Positions 24,472 to 33,502 of a DNA stretch of 64,000 nucleotides are shown here, piece by piece. Both the position numbers and the translations under genes were made by a program. The notes under the pieces were generated by a model, which saw only the letters and a program-made list of their open reading frames with translations, had not been told where the DNA came from and did not search any database. The first letter of the stretch is position 1. Each line of letters opens with the position of its first letter. The stretch comes from Vibrio chagasii (GTDB lineage: Bacteria; Pseudomonadota; Gammaproteobacteria; Enterobacterales; Vibrionaceae): the NCBI RefSeq assembly GCF_024347355.1, contig NZ_AP025465.1:682001-746000 (forward strand), in the 5' to 3' direction.

Positions 24472-27375
24472 ATGCAAACAACGATCAGAACAGACGGCGC
24501 GGCAAGCACTGCGGCTTTGCTGTCCCCGCAGCAGACACTAAGCGCGGCAAGCACCGCGGCTAATACCTCTTTAAGTCAGGTTTCATCGGTCTCCGTTTCC
24601 TTAGTCGGCAATCAACCGCCGCTGAACACCCAACCAGCCCCGATGCCACCATTGCGTCAGGCCGAGGAAGAGTTTAATCACGCCATCATGCGTGCTGCCC
24701 AGTATGAAGGTAGCATTGAAAATTTAGTCCGAGATAAGGTAAATGCGCAGTTTCCAACAACCTCTGACGCGGTGAAAAACCAGATAGTCGCTCAGTCGGT
24801 GGAAAAGATTGCAGAAGCCAACCAAGCATTTGAGTTTAACCATTTGGGCAATGACCTGCTGCAGAGCCCTGCCGTTGAGTACATGTCTCAATCGTTTTTG
24901 CGTCGGATCCTAGAAAACGTAGCGATCGCTCAAGCGAAAGATCCTTCAGTGCCAGTAGCAAAGAAAAATGAAGACGCTGGCATCGGTTTTCTGGACGGCT
25001 GGAGTGATGATGACGTTAAGTGGGCAGAACAGCTCAACAGCGTACTCAAGGACCCTAAAGCCAATGCTCGGGTACTGACTACATTAGCTTATAGCCATTT
25101 GAGGGTATTTCGTGATCCTTCACGACTTAAGATGATGGGCGATGCTGTGAATCAGCCGCTGCTGAATGCTAAGGAAGCAAACCAAAGGCTGAACATTTTC
25201 CACTTACACGGTGAAGGGGCGCAGCCAGAGATCTCGACGCCGACCACCACCCAGCCCCACGGTTGGGCATGGCTTAAGTATGCCGATTGGAATACAAGTG
25301 AAGTGCTCGGCAACAAAACCGGCAATGACTTTATCGGCAGTCGTCAAAATGGCGACCCTCACAAAGGGACCGGATTCAAGTTTCAAGGAATGCAGGAGGC
25401 TATGAAGCCTGCGGCTTATCACAACGACGCTGTTGCTTTAAAAGAGCGTCCAGAACATGAGTCCGGCTATGGTGGTTTCGTTATCAATGACAAAACGTTA
25501 ACCACGATTGGCGACGATAAACCAACTTCGGTCAACTGGCGCCAACAAAACATGGATAAGAAGTTACCTATGTTTGCGGGGCCATCCAGTACCACCTCTT
25601 TTATGTACGAAGTGGCACGCCTTCTCAAAATGCCTGCTTCTGAAGCGCAAGCCTTTCGAGCCTTGCTGTTGGGGTGGATGATTCAGCCGCGTGATCACAG
25701 CTTTACAGAGATCATGGGAGCACTGGATGCTTATGCAATGGAGCACAATGACCACGGCGCTGCGACAGTAGACAGTGATGGCATGATGACGTGGCAAGCA
25801 CGTGAGACGGGCAATTGGCTTGGTGCTTACGAGGGGCTGATAACCCAAGACATCGACTTACCCGGTATGGATGCCAAGACAATCACACTAAATGGACAAG
25901 AGGTTCATCTACCCGCGATTGAACCGGTGAAAATGAGTGTCGAAGAGTTCGATCAATCTGTCACTCAAGGGAAAGGCTACCCATCACAATATGCAGGGAG
26001 TGAGTATCTTGATGTTCTGGCGCAGGCCGCGCAGAGTGATCAAGAAGCAGACGATACCTTTGGCCTAGCTTCAGAGAAAATTCACTACGCTGCGCAAAAT
26101 ATGAATGACTTGAAGTTATACAATACCGAGCAGCGAACCATGCCGGAATTGCCTGAGCGAAAACCGTCAGGGCAACCATTTATCGATGGTGTTAAAGCGG
26201 AAGCGTTAGGCAACTGGTTGGAGGGGCAGTCTCCTGCGCAATACCAACAGCTTCTCGGTAATGCTGCGTCTTTGTTGGCGGAATCTTCACAGGAAGGATC
26301 GCTAAGTAATGTTTTTCGTTACGGTGAGCGTAATGACGTGTGGGAAACCTTTCGCACGGTAGATAAGTCGAACATGCTTGATGCTCAGTTGGTGCTCAAA
26401 AACAAACCTGATCACCAAGATGCGTTGGCCTTTTTAAAGGATGTCGCGAGTAGTAAAACCACATCAACTGAACGTCAACAAGCGGTATTAGAGGCCATTG
26501 GTGATGATGCAAATAACCAAGCGACGCTGATTAACGCGATGCTGCTGGCGACGACTCGATTCTATACAGGGAATGGCGCAAATATTATCAACCCAGGCTA
26601 CGGCGATTTTGCTCCACCAAAGAACGAGAGTGAAATGGAGATGCGTCTTCAATCGTTCCTAAAACGTAATCAATACACGAGTTCTGCTGAGCGAGCGCAA
26701 GCGAAGAAAGAGTATCGCCAGAACGTGGATATGTTACAGGCTGCGATAGACTCTCCAATGTTTGAACGATACTCCGGTAAAGTCTGGCACGGCTGTCACA
26801 CCAGTGTTGCCGATGCTGCGTTAGAGAAGGGAACCGGTTTTCAGTTTCCTGGCTTTATGAGTACAACGCGTGCTCCAGACGTGGCACAAAGTTACATGGC
26901 GAAAGGTGCGCTTTTGGTCATTAACCCGGCGCCAGACCTTGGGGTGAATATTGAACCCATCAGTAATGCGGAAGGTGAGAGAGAAATCTTGGTTCCTGCA
27001 GGGACGTCTTTTACTGTGGAACAAAGCTATACCTTACACCTGGAGAAAGGTTACCCGCCTTCAGCCAATACGGCGATGAAAAAGCGAATTTACGATGCAG
27101 AAGTGGCTACGGGGAGCCGCAAACCTCATGTGACCATACGCATAACGACGCCAGAGATGGAGAAAGCGGGCCTAAGTGGTCAAAGCGATCCAAAAGGAGA
27201 GGCAGAACTTTCTGACTTGATTGATCATATCAAGAAAAATCCCTCGAACATGGAAGAGCAAACCAAAGTTGTGGTATTGAGCCGAGAGTCCAGTGCACTA
27301 AGCGCCAATACAGCGAATGCGGATAAAGCGGCAACAGAAGCCTTTAAACCAATGTACTCTGGTGGCTTTGTTTAG
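24472..27375 (+). CDS. Putative T3SS effector with C-terminal ADP-ribosyltransferase-like domain
   Basis: A 967-residue protein with no signal peptide and a Ser/Thr/Ala-rich N-terminal 80 residues, as in T3SS effectors. The middle region holds MFAGPSSTTSFMYEVARLL (residue 367 on) and RDHSFTEIMGAL (407-418), a block I cannot assign. The C-terminal region has the order of motifs of R-S-E ADP-ribosyltransferases: KVWHGCH (H773 where Arg is usual), FMSTT (S797-T799), and EGEREILVPAGTSF with the ExE pair E836/E838. The fold would transfer ADP-ribose from NAD to a host protein. It is co-transcribed with a chaperone from an ExsA-type promoter. The T3SS effector role is strongly supported by context; the enzymatic activity is inferred, and the Arg-to-His change is a caution. 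Confidence 0.7.
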   Translation: MQTTIRTDGAASTAALLSPQQTLSAASTAANTSLSQVSSVSVSLVGNQPPLNTQPAPMPPLRQAEEEFNHAIMRAAQYEGSIENLVRDKVNAQFPTTSDAVKNQIVAQSVEKIAEANQAFEFNHLGNDLLQSPAVEYMSQSFLRRILENVAIAQAKDPSVPVAKKNEDAGIGFLDGWSDDDVKWAEQLNSVLKDPKANARVLTTLAYSHLRVFRDPSRLKMMGDAVNQPLLNAKEANQRLNIFHLHGEGAQPEISTPTTTQPHGWAWLKYADWNTSEVLGNKTGNDFIGSRQNGDPHKGTGFKFQGMQEAMKPAAYHNDAVALKERPEHESGYGGFVINDKTLTTIGDDKPTSVNWRQQNMDKKLPMFAGPSSTTSFMYEVARLLKMPASEAQAFRALLLGWMIQPRDHSFTEIMGALDAYAMEHNDHGAATVDSDGMMTWQARETGNWLGAYEGLITQDIDLPGMDAKTITLNGQEVHLPAIEPVKMSVEEFDQSVTQGKGYPSQYAGSEYLDVLAQAAQSDQEADDTFGLASEKIHYAAQNMNDLKLYNTEQRTMPELPERKPSGQPFIDGVKAEALGNWLEGQSPAQYQQLLGNAASLLAESSQEGSLSNVFRYGERNDVWETFRTVDKSNMLDAQLVLKNKPDHQDALAFLKDVASSKTTSTERQQAVLEAIGDDANNQATLINAMLLATTRFYTGNGANIINPGYGDFAPPKNESEMEMRLQSFLKRNQYTSSAERAQAKKEYRQNVDMLQAAIDSPMFERYSGKVWHGCHTSVADAALEKGTGFQFPGFMSTTRAPDVAQSYMAKGALLVINPAPDLGVNIEPISNAEGEREILVPAGTSFTVEQSYTLHLEKGYPPSANTAMKKRIYDAEVATGSRKPHVTIRITTPEMEKAGLSGQSDPKGEAELSDLIDHIKKNPSNMEEQTKVVVLSRESSALSANTANADKAATEAFKPMYSGGFV

Positions 27376-27417
27376 CCAAGAAGCTTAACCACCTAAGTTA
27401 GTCTAGCCAACTTGTAA

Positions 27418-27445
27418 AGCTCAGCACATCATGCTGAGCTTTTTT
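27418..27445 (+). terminator. Terminator of the effector operon
   Basis: A perfect 9-bp stem AGCTCAGCA / TGCTGAGCT with loop CATCA is followed by TTTTT. Confidence 0.88.
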
Positions 27446-27480
27446 ATCATCATGTGCCTTAATATAAACGGCTTAAAATG

Positions 27481-27531
27481 AAAAAAAGCCGACCATATCT
27501 AGCATATTCCCCCATCTGTATTCAGCATAAT
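27481..27531 (+). promoter_or_regulatory. ExsA-type promoter of the vopS operon
   Basis: Box AAAAAAAGCCGAC (27481-27493) is followed after five bases by a weak -35 CTAGCA (27499-27504), exactly 21 bases, and CATAAT (27526-27531). Confidence 0.7.
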
Positions 27532-27613
27532 AACCACACCAGCCAACACTTTGCGATTATCTAAACCGCAGAGATGTAAATACTAATAAATACAAAATAG
27601 GAATGTAAATCAG

Positions 27614-28051
27614 ATGGTCAACGGATTTATATCGACTCTTCTAAACGACTTTGCAAAGCGTTGCCAAATGGAAACGCTGGAATTTGATGAAGAAGGCTGT
27701 TGCCAATTAATTCTTGATAACGAAGTAGCAATTACACTTCGCTCAAGTGAAGAGAAGTTGACGCTTATTGGCTTAATTTCAGGTGAGAAACCGCATCCCG
27801 ATGTTTATTTTAAGCACATGAAAGCAGCATTAACAAAAGATGAGCCCTACGTATGTTGGGATGAAGATGCTGGCTACATCGGTTTTATTCACATTCATCA
27901 GATAATGTTAACCGAGACATATTTTGAAACGTCGATTGCTCAATTTGTTGATTGGTTAAAGCTGTCAGCAAGCCCGCAGGGGCAAGTGGCGCAAGAACAG
28001 AAACAAACACGGACAATAGATACGGCACAATTTGCCACATTAAGGGTATAA
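27614..28051 (+). CDS. Class I T3SS chaperone of VopS
   Basis: A 145-residue CesT-like chaperone (MVNGFISTLLNDFAKRCQMETLEFDEEGCCQLIL... ending in a polar tail). It lies immediately upstream of vopS with 3 bases between them, as VP1687 pairs with VopS (VP1686) in V. parahaemolyticus. It probably keeps VopS export-competent. Confidence 0.75.
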   Translation: MVNGFISTLLNDFAKRCQMETLEFDEEGCCQLILDNEVAITLRSSEEKLTLIGLISGEKPHPDVYFKHMKAALTKDEPYVCWDEDAGYIGFIHIHQIMLTETYFETSIAQFVDWLKLSASPQGQVAQEQKQTRTIDTAQFATLRV

Positions 28052-28054
28052 ATA

Positions 28055-29215
28055 ATGATTAGTTTTGGAAACGTAAGCGCACTTCAAGCGGCACTTCCGG
28101 AAGCGCGAAAAGATATTCTCAATGAAGGCAAACTCAATGTTGGTGGCAAGGAATATAAGGTCGATGCAAATACTCAGCAGTTTGTTCGTTCAAACCCAAG
28201 TAATAATGCAGTCGCTCAATTCTTTGAAGCAACAGGTAAGCTATTTAGAGAAGGCAACACAGACTCAGTAGCTAAAGCGATGACAAAATCGGTATTCGAC
28301 AATGCGCTAGGACAAGCTGAGCGTTTGAAATCCAGCTCTTCAGTAGAGCATGGCCAGATGTTTTTTAAAGATGCTAGTTTAAAAACGCCAGTCGATGTAT
28401 TGAATGCTTTTAGTCGACTTGATGCTCAAACTATTCAATCTTATGGTGGCGAGCTTAACCAATTGGCTGATCTTGCTATGTCTGAGTTACTGCTTGATAC
28501 GGAACCTGCCAAAAGCCTAAATACACAAATTGGTGAGGGTGCAACAAAAGCATTAGCTGGCAAAGTTGTTAAAGCTTTTGGTGGCGGTGCGATGGGCGTG
28601 AAGAACAACCCAAATACCGCGATGGGCTTGGAAGTTGTATTTGAAACCGAGGTTAAGAACTTAAAAGCGGCACAAGCACATATTGAAGGTTTGGCAAACA
28701 AAGACTTGAGTTCGGGTGTCTATGCGGATTCGCTAGCGGAAGATAAGTTCAATAAAACGGGCACGACGAACAACCTTGAACGTGCTGCGGCTTGGATCAT
28801 TAACGCATCGACTTCGAAAGGAAACGATGCTGATAATATTACTGCGCTTCTTAAAGAGTACGCGGCCAATGATAAAGACTTGCTGAACATGGATAACTTA
28901 AAAGAGCTTCATGCGCGAGCGGTGCCGAATATTGAAAGAGATTACCGAGGCCCAGCGACGGCTGGTGGCGCACTTCCATCAAGCATTGGTGGTGAAGGCA
29001 TGCTAAAACAGCACATAGAGGGCTTTTTGAAAGAAAACCCAGTGGCAGATAAAGATCTTGGTAAGCAGTTGTTTGCTGGCGTGATTGGCTACCATGGCTT
29101 CACGGATGGTAACGGTCGTATGGGACGTATGCTGTATGCGATTGCTGAGCTGAGAAACGATTCATTTACGCCTCTTGCCATGACTGCTGAAAACAACTTG
29201 CACGGTATTAAGTAA
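28055..29215 (+). CDS. vopS: VopS, Fic-domain T3SS effector (AMPylator)
   Basis: A 386-residue effector. The C-terminal Fic core has the active-site motif HGFTDGNGRMGR, with catalytic His about residue 347. VopS transfers AMP to a threonine of Rho-family GTPases in the host, collapsing actin. The length is almost the same as V. parahaemolyticus VopS (387 residues), and the N-terminal secretion/chaperone region and helical Fic scaffold are full length. The Fic motif is complete, so the protein should be active. It ends in a strong terminator. Confidence 0.92.
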   Translation: MISFGNVSALQAALPEARKDILNEGKLNVGGKEYKVDANTQQFVRSNPSNNAVAQFFEATGKLFREGNTDSVAKAMTKSVFDNALGQAERLKSSSSVEHGQMFFKDASLKTPVDVLNAFSRLDAQTIQSYGGELNQLADLAMSELLLDTEPAKSLNTQIGEGATKALAGKVVKAFGGGAMGVKNNPNTAMGLEVVFETEVKNLKAAQAHIEGLANKDLSSGVYADSLAEDKFNKTGTTNNLERAAAWIINASTSKGNDADNITALLKEYAANDKDLLNMDNLKELHARAVPNIERDYRGPATAGGALPSSIGGEGMLKQHIEGFLKENPVADKDLGKQLFAGVIGYHGFTDGNGRMGRMLYAIAELRNDSFTPLAMTAENNLHGIK

Positions 29216-29230
29216 GTATCCCAAAAATAA

Positions 29231-29258
29231 AAAAGAGCGACTTTCGTCGCTCTTTTTT
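29231..29258. terminator. Bidirectional terminator after vopS
   Basis: The stem AAAAGAGCGAC / GTCGCTCTTTT has loop TTTC, with T-runs on both strands. It separates vopS from the convergent hydrolase gene. Confidence 0.88.
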
Positions 29259-29303
29259 ATAAGCCTGTCGGCCTTTATTGGAAACTGAGCAAATTAGCGA
29301 CCT

Positions 29304-30230
29304 TTAGTTTTTCATATTCTCAAGCATATAGTTGAGTACATTATCGTTGTCGTTAATGAGGTTTTCGATTATATCAAGGTGGTCTCTTTTTCGAGCGAGG
29401 TAAATGCGGCACTCTTGTTTAGCATCAAGCACTTTGGCGTGGTATTCCTTTGTTTGTCGGAAGAACTCAGGCGTGTCCAGTTCTGGGACAATCAAGTGCA
29501 ACGGCGCCAGTTCCTCTTCTGAAGGAAAATCATTAAGCAGTGGACTCACCCTCTCCGATGATTCATTGGTCATCTGAATGTTATCGTTCACGAAGCTGTT
29601 CACAAGTGGTCGAATATCAAAAAGGCCAGCGATTGAAAAAACATCTTTGAGTTTCTCTTTGCCTTCTGCTTCTACTCCAAATTGTTCCCAATCTGTTTTA
29701 TGGAGCATGGATACAAGTTGGCCGCCAGCCGAGTGGCCTACTAGGTAGACTGCGGGAGAATTATTCTCCACTGCGAGCGATAAGATTTCTTTAACTGCAA
29801 GCTGCATCTGTTTAAGGATGGACTCCATTGGCGCACCGTTTGTCCAGTGTTGAGCCATTCGGTAACTTGGCATGTAAACCGCAAAACCATTTTGATTGAA
29901 AGGTTGCGCGATAAACCCAAATTGTTCCTTTGAAAACCATTGCCACCACCCGCCATGTATGTAGATAACCATAGGTGCATCTTTGGCAAGCCCCTTTGGC
30001 TTGTAGATATCTATTTTTCCAGAAAACTCGCCTTCTCCATATGCCATCTCGGTAAGTCCTGTTTCCAGGTTTGTTCGATAACGCTCACTTTGCTGGCTAG
30101 TAAATTCTATGTGTTTCGGTAACAAATCATCCGTGGGTAATCTATTGGTCCATAACGTCGGATTGTATTGTTCATCTGCTATCTCTCGTGAGAAGTATTG
30201 TGCAATTGAGCTTGTGCTTGTTTTGTTCAC
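29304..30230 (-). CDS. Alpha/beta hydrolase of the arylformamidase/esterase type
   Basis: A 308-residue soluble enzyme. It has the oxyanion segment VIYIHGGWW and the nucleophile elbow GHSAGGQL; a late D-H pair (KRDHLDIIENL) supplies the rest of the triad. HGGxW proteins include arylformamidases (kynurenine pathway) and small-ester hydrolases, but no neighbouring tryptophan-degradation gene supports that substrate. It is divergent from a LysR regulator that likely controls it. It does not look like a T3SS component and interrupts the gene order of the cluster. Confidence 0.75.
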   Translation of the reverse strand: MNKTSTSSIAQYFSREIADEQYNPTLWTNRLPTDDLLPKHIEFTSQQSERYRTNLETGLTEMAYGEGEFSGKIDIYKPKGLAKDAPMVIYIHGGWWQWFSKEQFGFIAQPFNQNGFAVYMPSYRMAQHWTNGAPMESILKQMQLAVKEILSLAVENNSPAVYLVGHSAGGQLVSMLHKTDWEQFGVEAEGKEKLKDVFSIAGLFDIRPLVNSFVNDNIQMTNESSERVSPLLNDFPSEEELAPLHLIVPELDTPEFFRQTKEYHAKVLDAKQECRIYLARKRDHLDIIENLINDNDNVLNYMLENMKN

Positions 30231-30328
30231 TATTTTGTCCCCTTTGGTTGCTTTAGGACATTATTAATGATTTTATTGGTATGAAAAAGATAGGTAATTT
30301 AGTACGGACTGTTTAATTTTTATAAACT

Positions 30329-31258
30329 ATGAACAAGTATATGCGTCATATGATCATCTTCACGAGAGTTGTGGAGAAGGGATCTATTACTGCGGCTGCA
30401 CGCGAATTAAAGGTGGGTAAATCCGTTGTTAGTCAACATTTGAGAGCTTTGGAGGAGGCGTTAGGTGTTTTGTTACTCAAACGCTCCACTCGCCAACAAT
30501 TGCTTACGCCTATGGGAATAGAGTTTTTTGAACGGTGTAAAAAGATTAGCGAGCTTGTTGATGAGGCATGGGATATTGCAAGGATCAGCCAAATTGAGCC
30601 AAAAGGAATGGTTAAGATTAGTTCACCCCACGCGTTGATCGAGCCCGTGATATCACCGGCAGTTGGGCATTTAGTCAGTATCTACTCTGAATTAGTTCCT
30701 ACGATTCTAGCCAATGACGGCAGCGTGGACTTATTTGAAACGGCGGCTGATCTCGCGATTCATGTCGGTGAGCTGCCATCAAGTGAGTACATACAAAGAA
30801 GGATAGGTAGTTTAAAGAAAGTGCTTTGTGCAAGCCCTTCATATATTCAGAATCATGATCTCAGCATCGCGAAACTTATTAAGGATCCGTCTCAGTTGCT
30901 CGCCTTCGATTATGTGGCGAATATCTGGGAGGGGAAATCTATTCGATATATTTTACAACACTCGTCCAGTGGTGAGCGAATAGAAGTGTCGCTGGAAGCG
31001 AGTCGCTTTAATGATTCGGTTCATTCGGTTATCTCTATGGTCAAAGCGGGAGCTGGTATGGCATTAATTCCTGAATTTATGTTCGAAAGTCTCAGACGCA
31101 AAGGAGAATTAGAGAACATTTTTCCTGGGTATACGCTTCCCAAGATTCCTATTTATGCTGTTCATAATTACGCAAAAACGCCTCCGCTCAATGTCAAAAT
31201 GTGCACCGATTTCATTGAACGACAGCTTAGAAATCTTAACTCTTCAGAAGATGCTTAA
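30329..31258 (+). CDS. LysR-family transcriptional regulator
   Basis: A 309-residue LysR protein. The N-terminal winged helix-turn-helix reads MIIFTRVVEKGSITAAARELKVGKSVVSQHLRALEEALGVLLLKRSTR, and a substrate-binding domain follows. It belongs by its N-terminus to the group with short acting sites next to the gene it regulates. The target is most likely the divergent hydrolase gene; the 98-base intergenic region would hold the site. Confidence 0.85.
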   Translation: MNKYMRHMIIFTRVVEKGSITAAARELKVGKSVVSQHLRALEEALGVLLLKRSTRQQLLTPMGIEFFERCKKISELVDEAWDIARISQIEPKGMVKISSPHALIEPVISPAVGHLVSIYSELVPTILANDGSVDLFETAADLAIHVGELPSSEYIQRRIGSLKKVLCASPSYIQNHDLSIAKLIKDPSQLLAFDYVANIWEGKSIRYILQHSSSGERIEVSLEASRFNDSVHSVISMVKAGAGMALIPEFMFESLRRKGELENIFPGYTLPKIPIYAVHNYAKTPPLNVKMCTDFIERQLRNLNSSEDA

Positions 31259-31304
31259 TCGTTTTCTGAATCGCTTAGATCTATCGATTCCATTCTACTT
31301 TGTT

Positions 31305-31334
31305 AGCACACAGTTCTTTTTTGTACTGTGTGCT
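31305..31334. terminator. Hairpin between convergent LysR and vscU genes
   Basis: A perfect 10-bp stem AGCACACAGT / ACTGTGTGCT with loop TCTTTTTTGT. Neither strand has a long T-run after the stem, so it may be a weak terminator or RNA 3'-end stabiliser. Confidence 0.55.
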
Positions 31335-31366
31335 CTCTGAGCATGACGCACATGATTGTGAGAGAG

Positions 31367-32425
31367 TTATACTCGCGATTCCTCAGCCTGCTCAAGAGAC
31401 GCAACCCAACGCAGGATCTCAGCGGTGGCTTCAATAAGATCGCCTGGAATGTACTGGTTTAACTGACCATCGGCATAAAGAGCACGTGCGAGTGGTACTT
31501 TTTGCATCACAGGGATGCCTTCTTCGTGGGCTATCGCGATCATACGTTTTGCCATCGCATCGGTTTCTTTAAGGGTTATCACAGGCAGCGGCGTTTCGCC
31601 TTTTTTGTAGTACAAACCAATCGCGATGTGGGTTGGGTTCGTGACCAACACATTCGAACGTTTAACGTTATCTCTTTGGTTCGAAGTTTGCAGCTCTTGG
31701 TGCAACTGACGACGCTTACTCTTGATTTCTGGGCTGCCTTCCATCTCTTTATATTCGCGTTTGACCTCGTCTTTAGTCATCTTCAGTTGCTTGGTGTGGT
31801 CGAATTTTTGGTATGCGTAATCGGCAGCTGCAATCACAATAAAGCCGACGGAAGAGATGATCATGAGTTGTTTCACTAATACGCCGGTGATGGTCGGTAC
31901 ACACTCTAATCCGCATGTCGGGATTTGCAGTAGCGTGTTTAAGTTGCCCTGCAGAGTGACCCAAATAATGCAGGAAAGGAGCGACACTTTAAGAATCGAT
32001 TTAATAAACTCAATGATGCTCTTTAGCGAGAAAATTCGTTTTGCCCCTTCGACAGGGTTGATCTTTTTGATATCTGGTTTGACGGATTCACCACTAAACA
32101 GCAAGCCGAATTGCCCCATGTTCGACATGATGGCGATCAATGCCGCCACTATCAGTATTGGTGCCAGCAAGTAAACCATTTCTTTGGCGATTGCGACGGC
32201 TACGTCAAGCAACGCATCCTGAAACCCTTGATAAGCCAACTCACTCGGCAACAAAAGTAGGGCAGAGATGTGCGACATATAGTAGTCAGCAAAGGCAAAT
32301 AAGACGGCAATTAGGGCTAGGATTAACGCCGATGAGACGACTTCCTGACTTTTAGCGACTTGCCCTTTTTGCCGGGCATCCCGAAGTTTTTTCGGGGTGG
32401 GGAGTTCTGTTTTTTCTCCGCTCAT
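31367..32425 (-). CDS. vscU: VscU, autocleaving export switch protein (SctU)
   Basis: A 352-residue FlhB/YscU family protein. The N-terminus MSGEKTELPTPKKLRDARQKGQVAKSQE is followed by four membrane segments and a cytoplasmic domain with the autocleavage motif NPTH (VTNPTHIAIGLYY). Cleavage between N and P switches export from needle parts to translocators and effectors. It is the last gene of the minus-strand vscN-vscU operon. Confidence 0.93.
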   Translation of the reverse strand: MSGEKTELPTPKKLRDARQKGQVAKSQEVVSSALILALIAVLFAFADYYMSHISALLLLPSELAYQGFQDALLDVAVAIAKEMVYLLAPILIVAALIAIMSNMGQFGLLFSGESVKPDIKKINPVEGAKRIFSLKSIIEFIKSILKVSLLSCIIWVTLQGNLNTLLQIPTCGLECVPTITGVLVKQLMIISSVGFIVIAAADYAYQKFDHTKQLKMTKDEVKREYKEMEGSPEIKSKRRQLHQELQTSNQRDNVKRSNVLVTNPTHIAIGLYYKKGETPLPVITLKETDAMAKRMIAIAHEEGIPVMQKVPLARALYADGQLNQYIPGDLIEATAEILRWVASLEQAEESRV

Positions 32426-32443
32426 TGCTCTTCCTGTCTGTTA

Positions 32444-33226
32444 TTACCAAATGGTATTGAGCTGCTCTCTGAACAGTACGATTTCAGAGAAAAGGGCTTG
32501 AAAGTGGTCCATCATCAATGCCAAATAAACAATCAATAGCACGCTGGCAATGGCACTTTTGATCGGCATGGCCAAAGAGAAAACGTTCAGCTGTGGGGCG
32601 AATCGGCTAATCAGCGCGAGTCCAAACTCGGCAAGGAACATGGCCAAAACCAAAGGCGCAGACATCAAAACGCCAAGCCACATAAGTTGCTCGAACTGAG
32701 CGTAGAAAAAGTGCACCCATTCCTCAGTGACGGTTGGAAAAAAACTAATCACAGGCCACGACGAATAGCTGTTAAACAGCGCATAAATAAAAGCGACAAA
32801 GCCACCGCCGGAGAAAAACAAGGTGATCAGTGTTTGAGTCAATAGCACAGCCGTTGGCGTTGACTGAGAGCCGAGAGTGGGATTAAACATACTTGCCATC
32901 GCAGCACCACGTTGGTTATCCACTAGAAACCCTGCCGCCTCAATAGCCCAAAAAGGGATTGCTGCAACAAAGCCAATCAGCATACCCAATAGTACCTCTT
33001 TGCCTAAGATGACCATCAACCAAATCCCATCCGTTTCTGCGGGCAGGTCTTGTTGGTTGATCATTGGGAAGATAAACAGCGCAAGCGAACACAAAACACC
33101 ATTTCTCACCAAGGTGCCACCGAGCGTTTGTTTGTTTAAAATCGGCAAAAATATAAAGCAAGCCATTAACCTAGGGAGCGTCAAGCTGTATAGGAACAGG
33201 GCCTGGTGCAAATCATCGTAACTCAT
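32444..33226 (-). CDS. vscT: VscT, export gate protein (SctT)
   Basis: A 260-residue FliR/SctT-family membrane protein with about six hydrophobic segments. It starts by overlapping the vscS stop codon. It belongs to the SctRST pore at the centre of the export gate. Motifs include LPRLMACFIFLPILNKQTLGG and WAIEAAGFLVDNQRGAAMASMF. Confidence 0.9.
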   Translation of the reverse strand: MSYDDLHQALFLYSLTLPRLMACFIFLPILNKQTLGGTLVRNGVLCSLALFIFPMINQQDLPAETDGIWLMVILGKEVLLGMLIGFVAAIPFWAIEAAGFLVDNQRGAAMASMFNPTLGSQSTPTAVLLTQTLITLFFSGGGFVAFIYALFNSYSSWPVISFFPTVTEEWVHFFYAQFEQLMWLGVLMSAPLVLAMFLAEFGLALISRFAPQLNVFSLAMPIKSAIASVLLIVYLALMMDHFQALFSEIVLFREQLNTIW

Positions 33227-33489
33227 CGTATTTGCGGGATTTTATCTAAGGTCAAGGTAGCAAATGAATGCAGTTCGGCGCCCAGCCATTGTGTGGTAAC
33301 AAATAGGGTTATGATGACGGCGATCAGTTTGACGACAAAGCCTAACGTCTGTTCTTGTACTTGTGTTAGCGCTTGGACAAGAGAGACCAAGGTACCGACA
33401 AGTGCCGCAACCAAAATAGGTGGCAGCGACAAGAACAGAACAAGCGTTAGAGCCTGAGTGGTAAAGTGGATGATTTCAGCCGGATTCAT
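33223..33489 (-). CDS. vscS: VscS, export gate protein (SctS)
   Basis: An 88-residue FliQ/SctS-family protein with two membrane segments (ALTLVLFLSLPPILVAALVGTLVSLVQALTQVQEQTLGF is in this order, with the family motif VQEQTL). It is one of the three pore subunits. It overlaps vscT by four bases. Confidence 0.9.
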   Translation of the reverse strand: MNPAEIIHFTTQALTLVLFLSLPPILVAALVGTLVSLVQALTQVQEQTLGFVVKLIAVIITLFVTTQWLGAELHSFATLTLDKIPQIR

Positions 33490-33502
33490 GCTTCTCTCCT
33501 CA

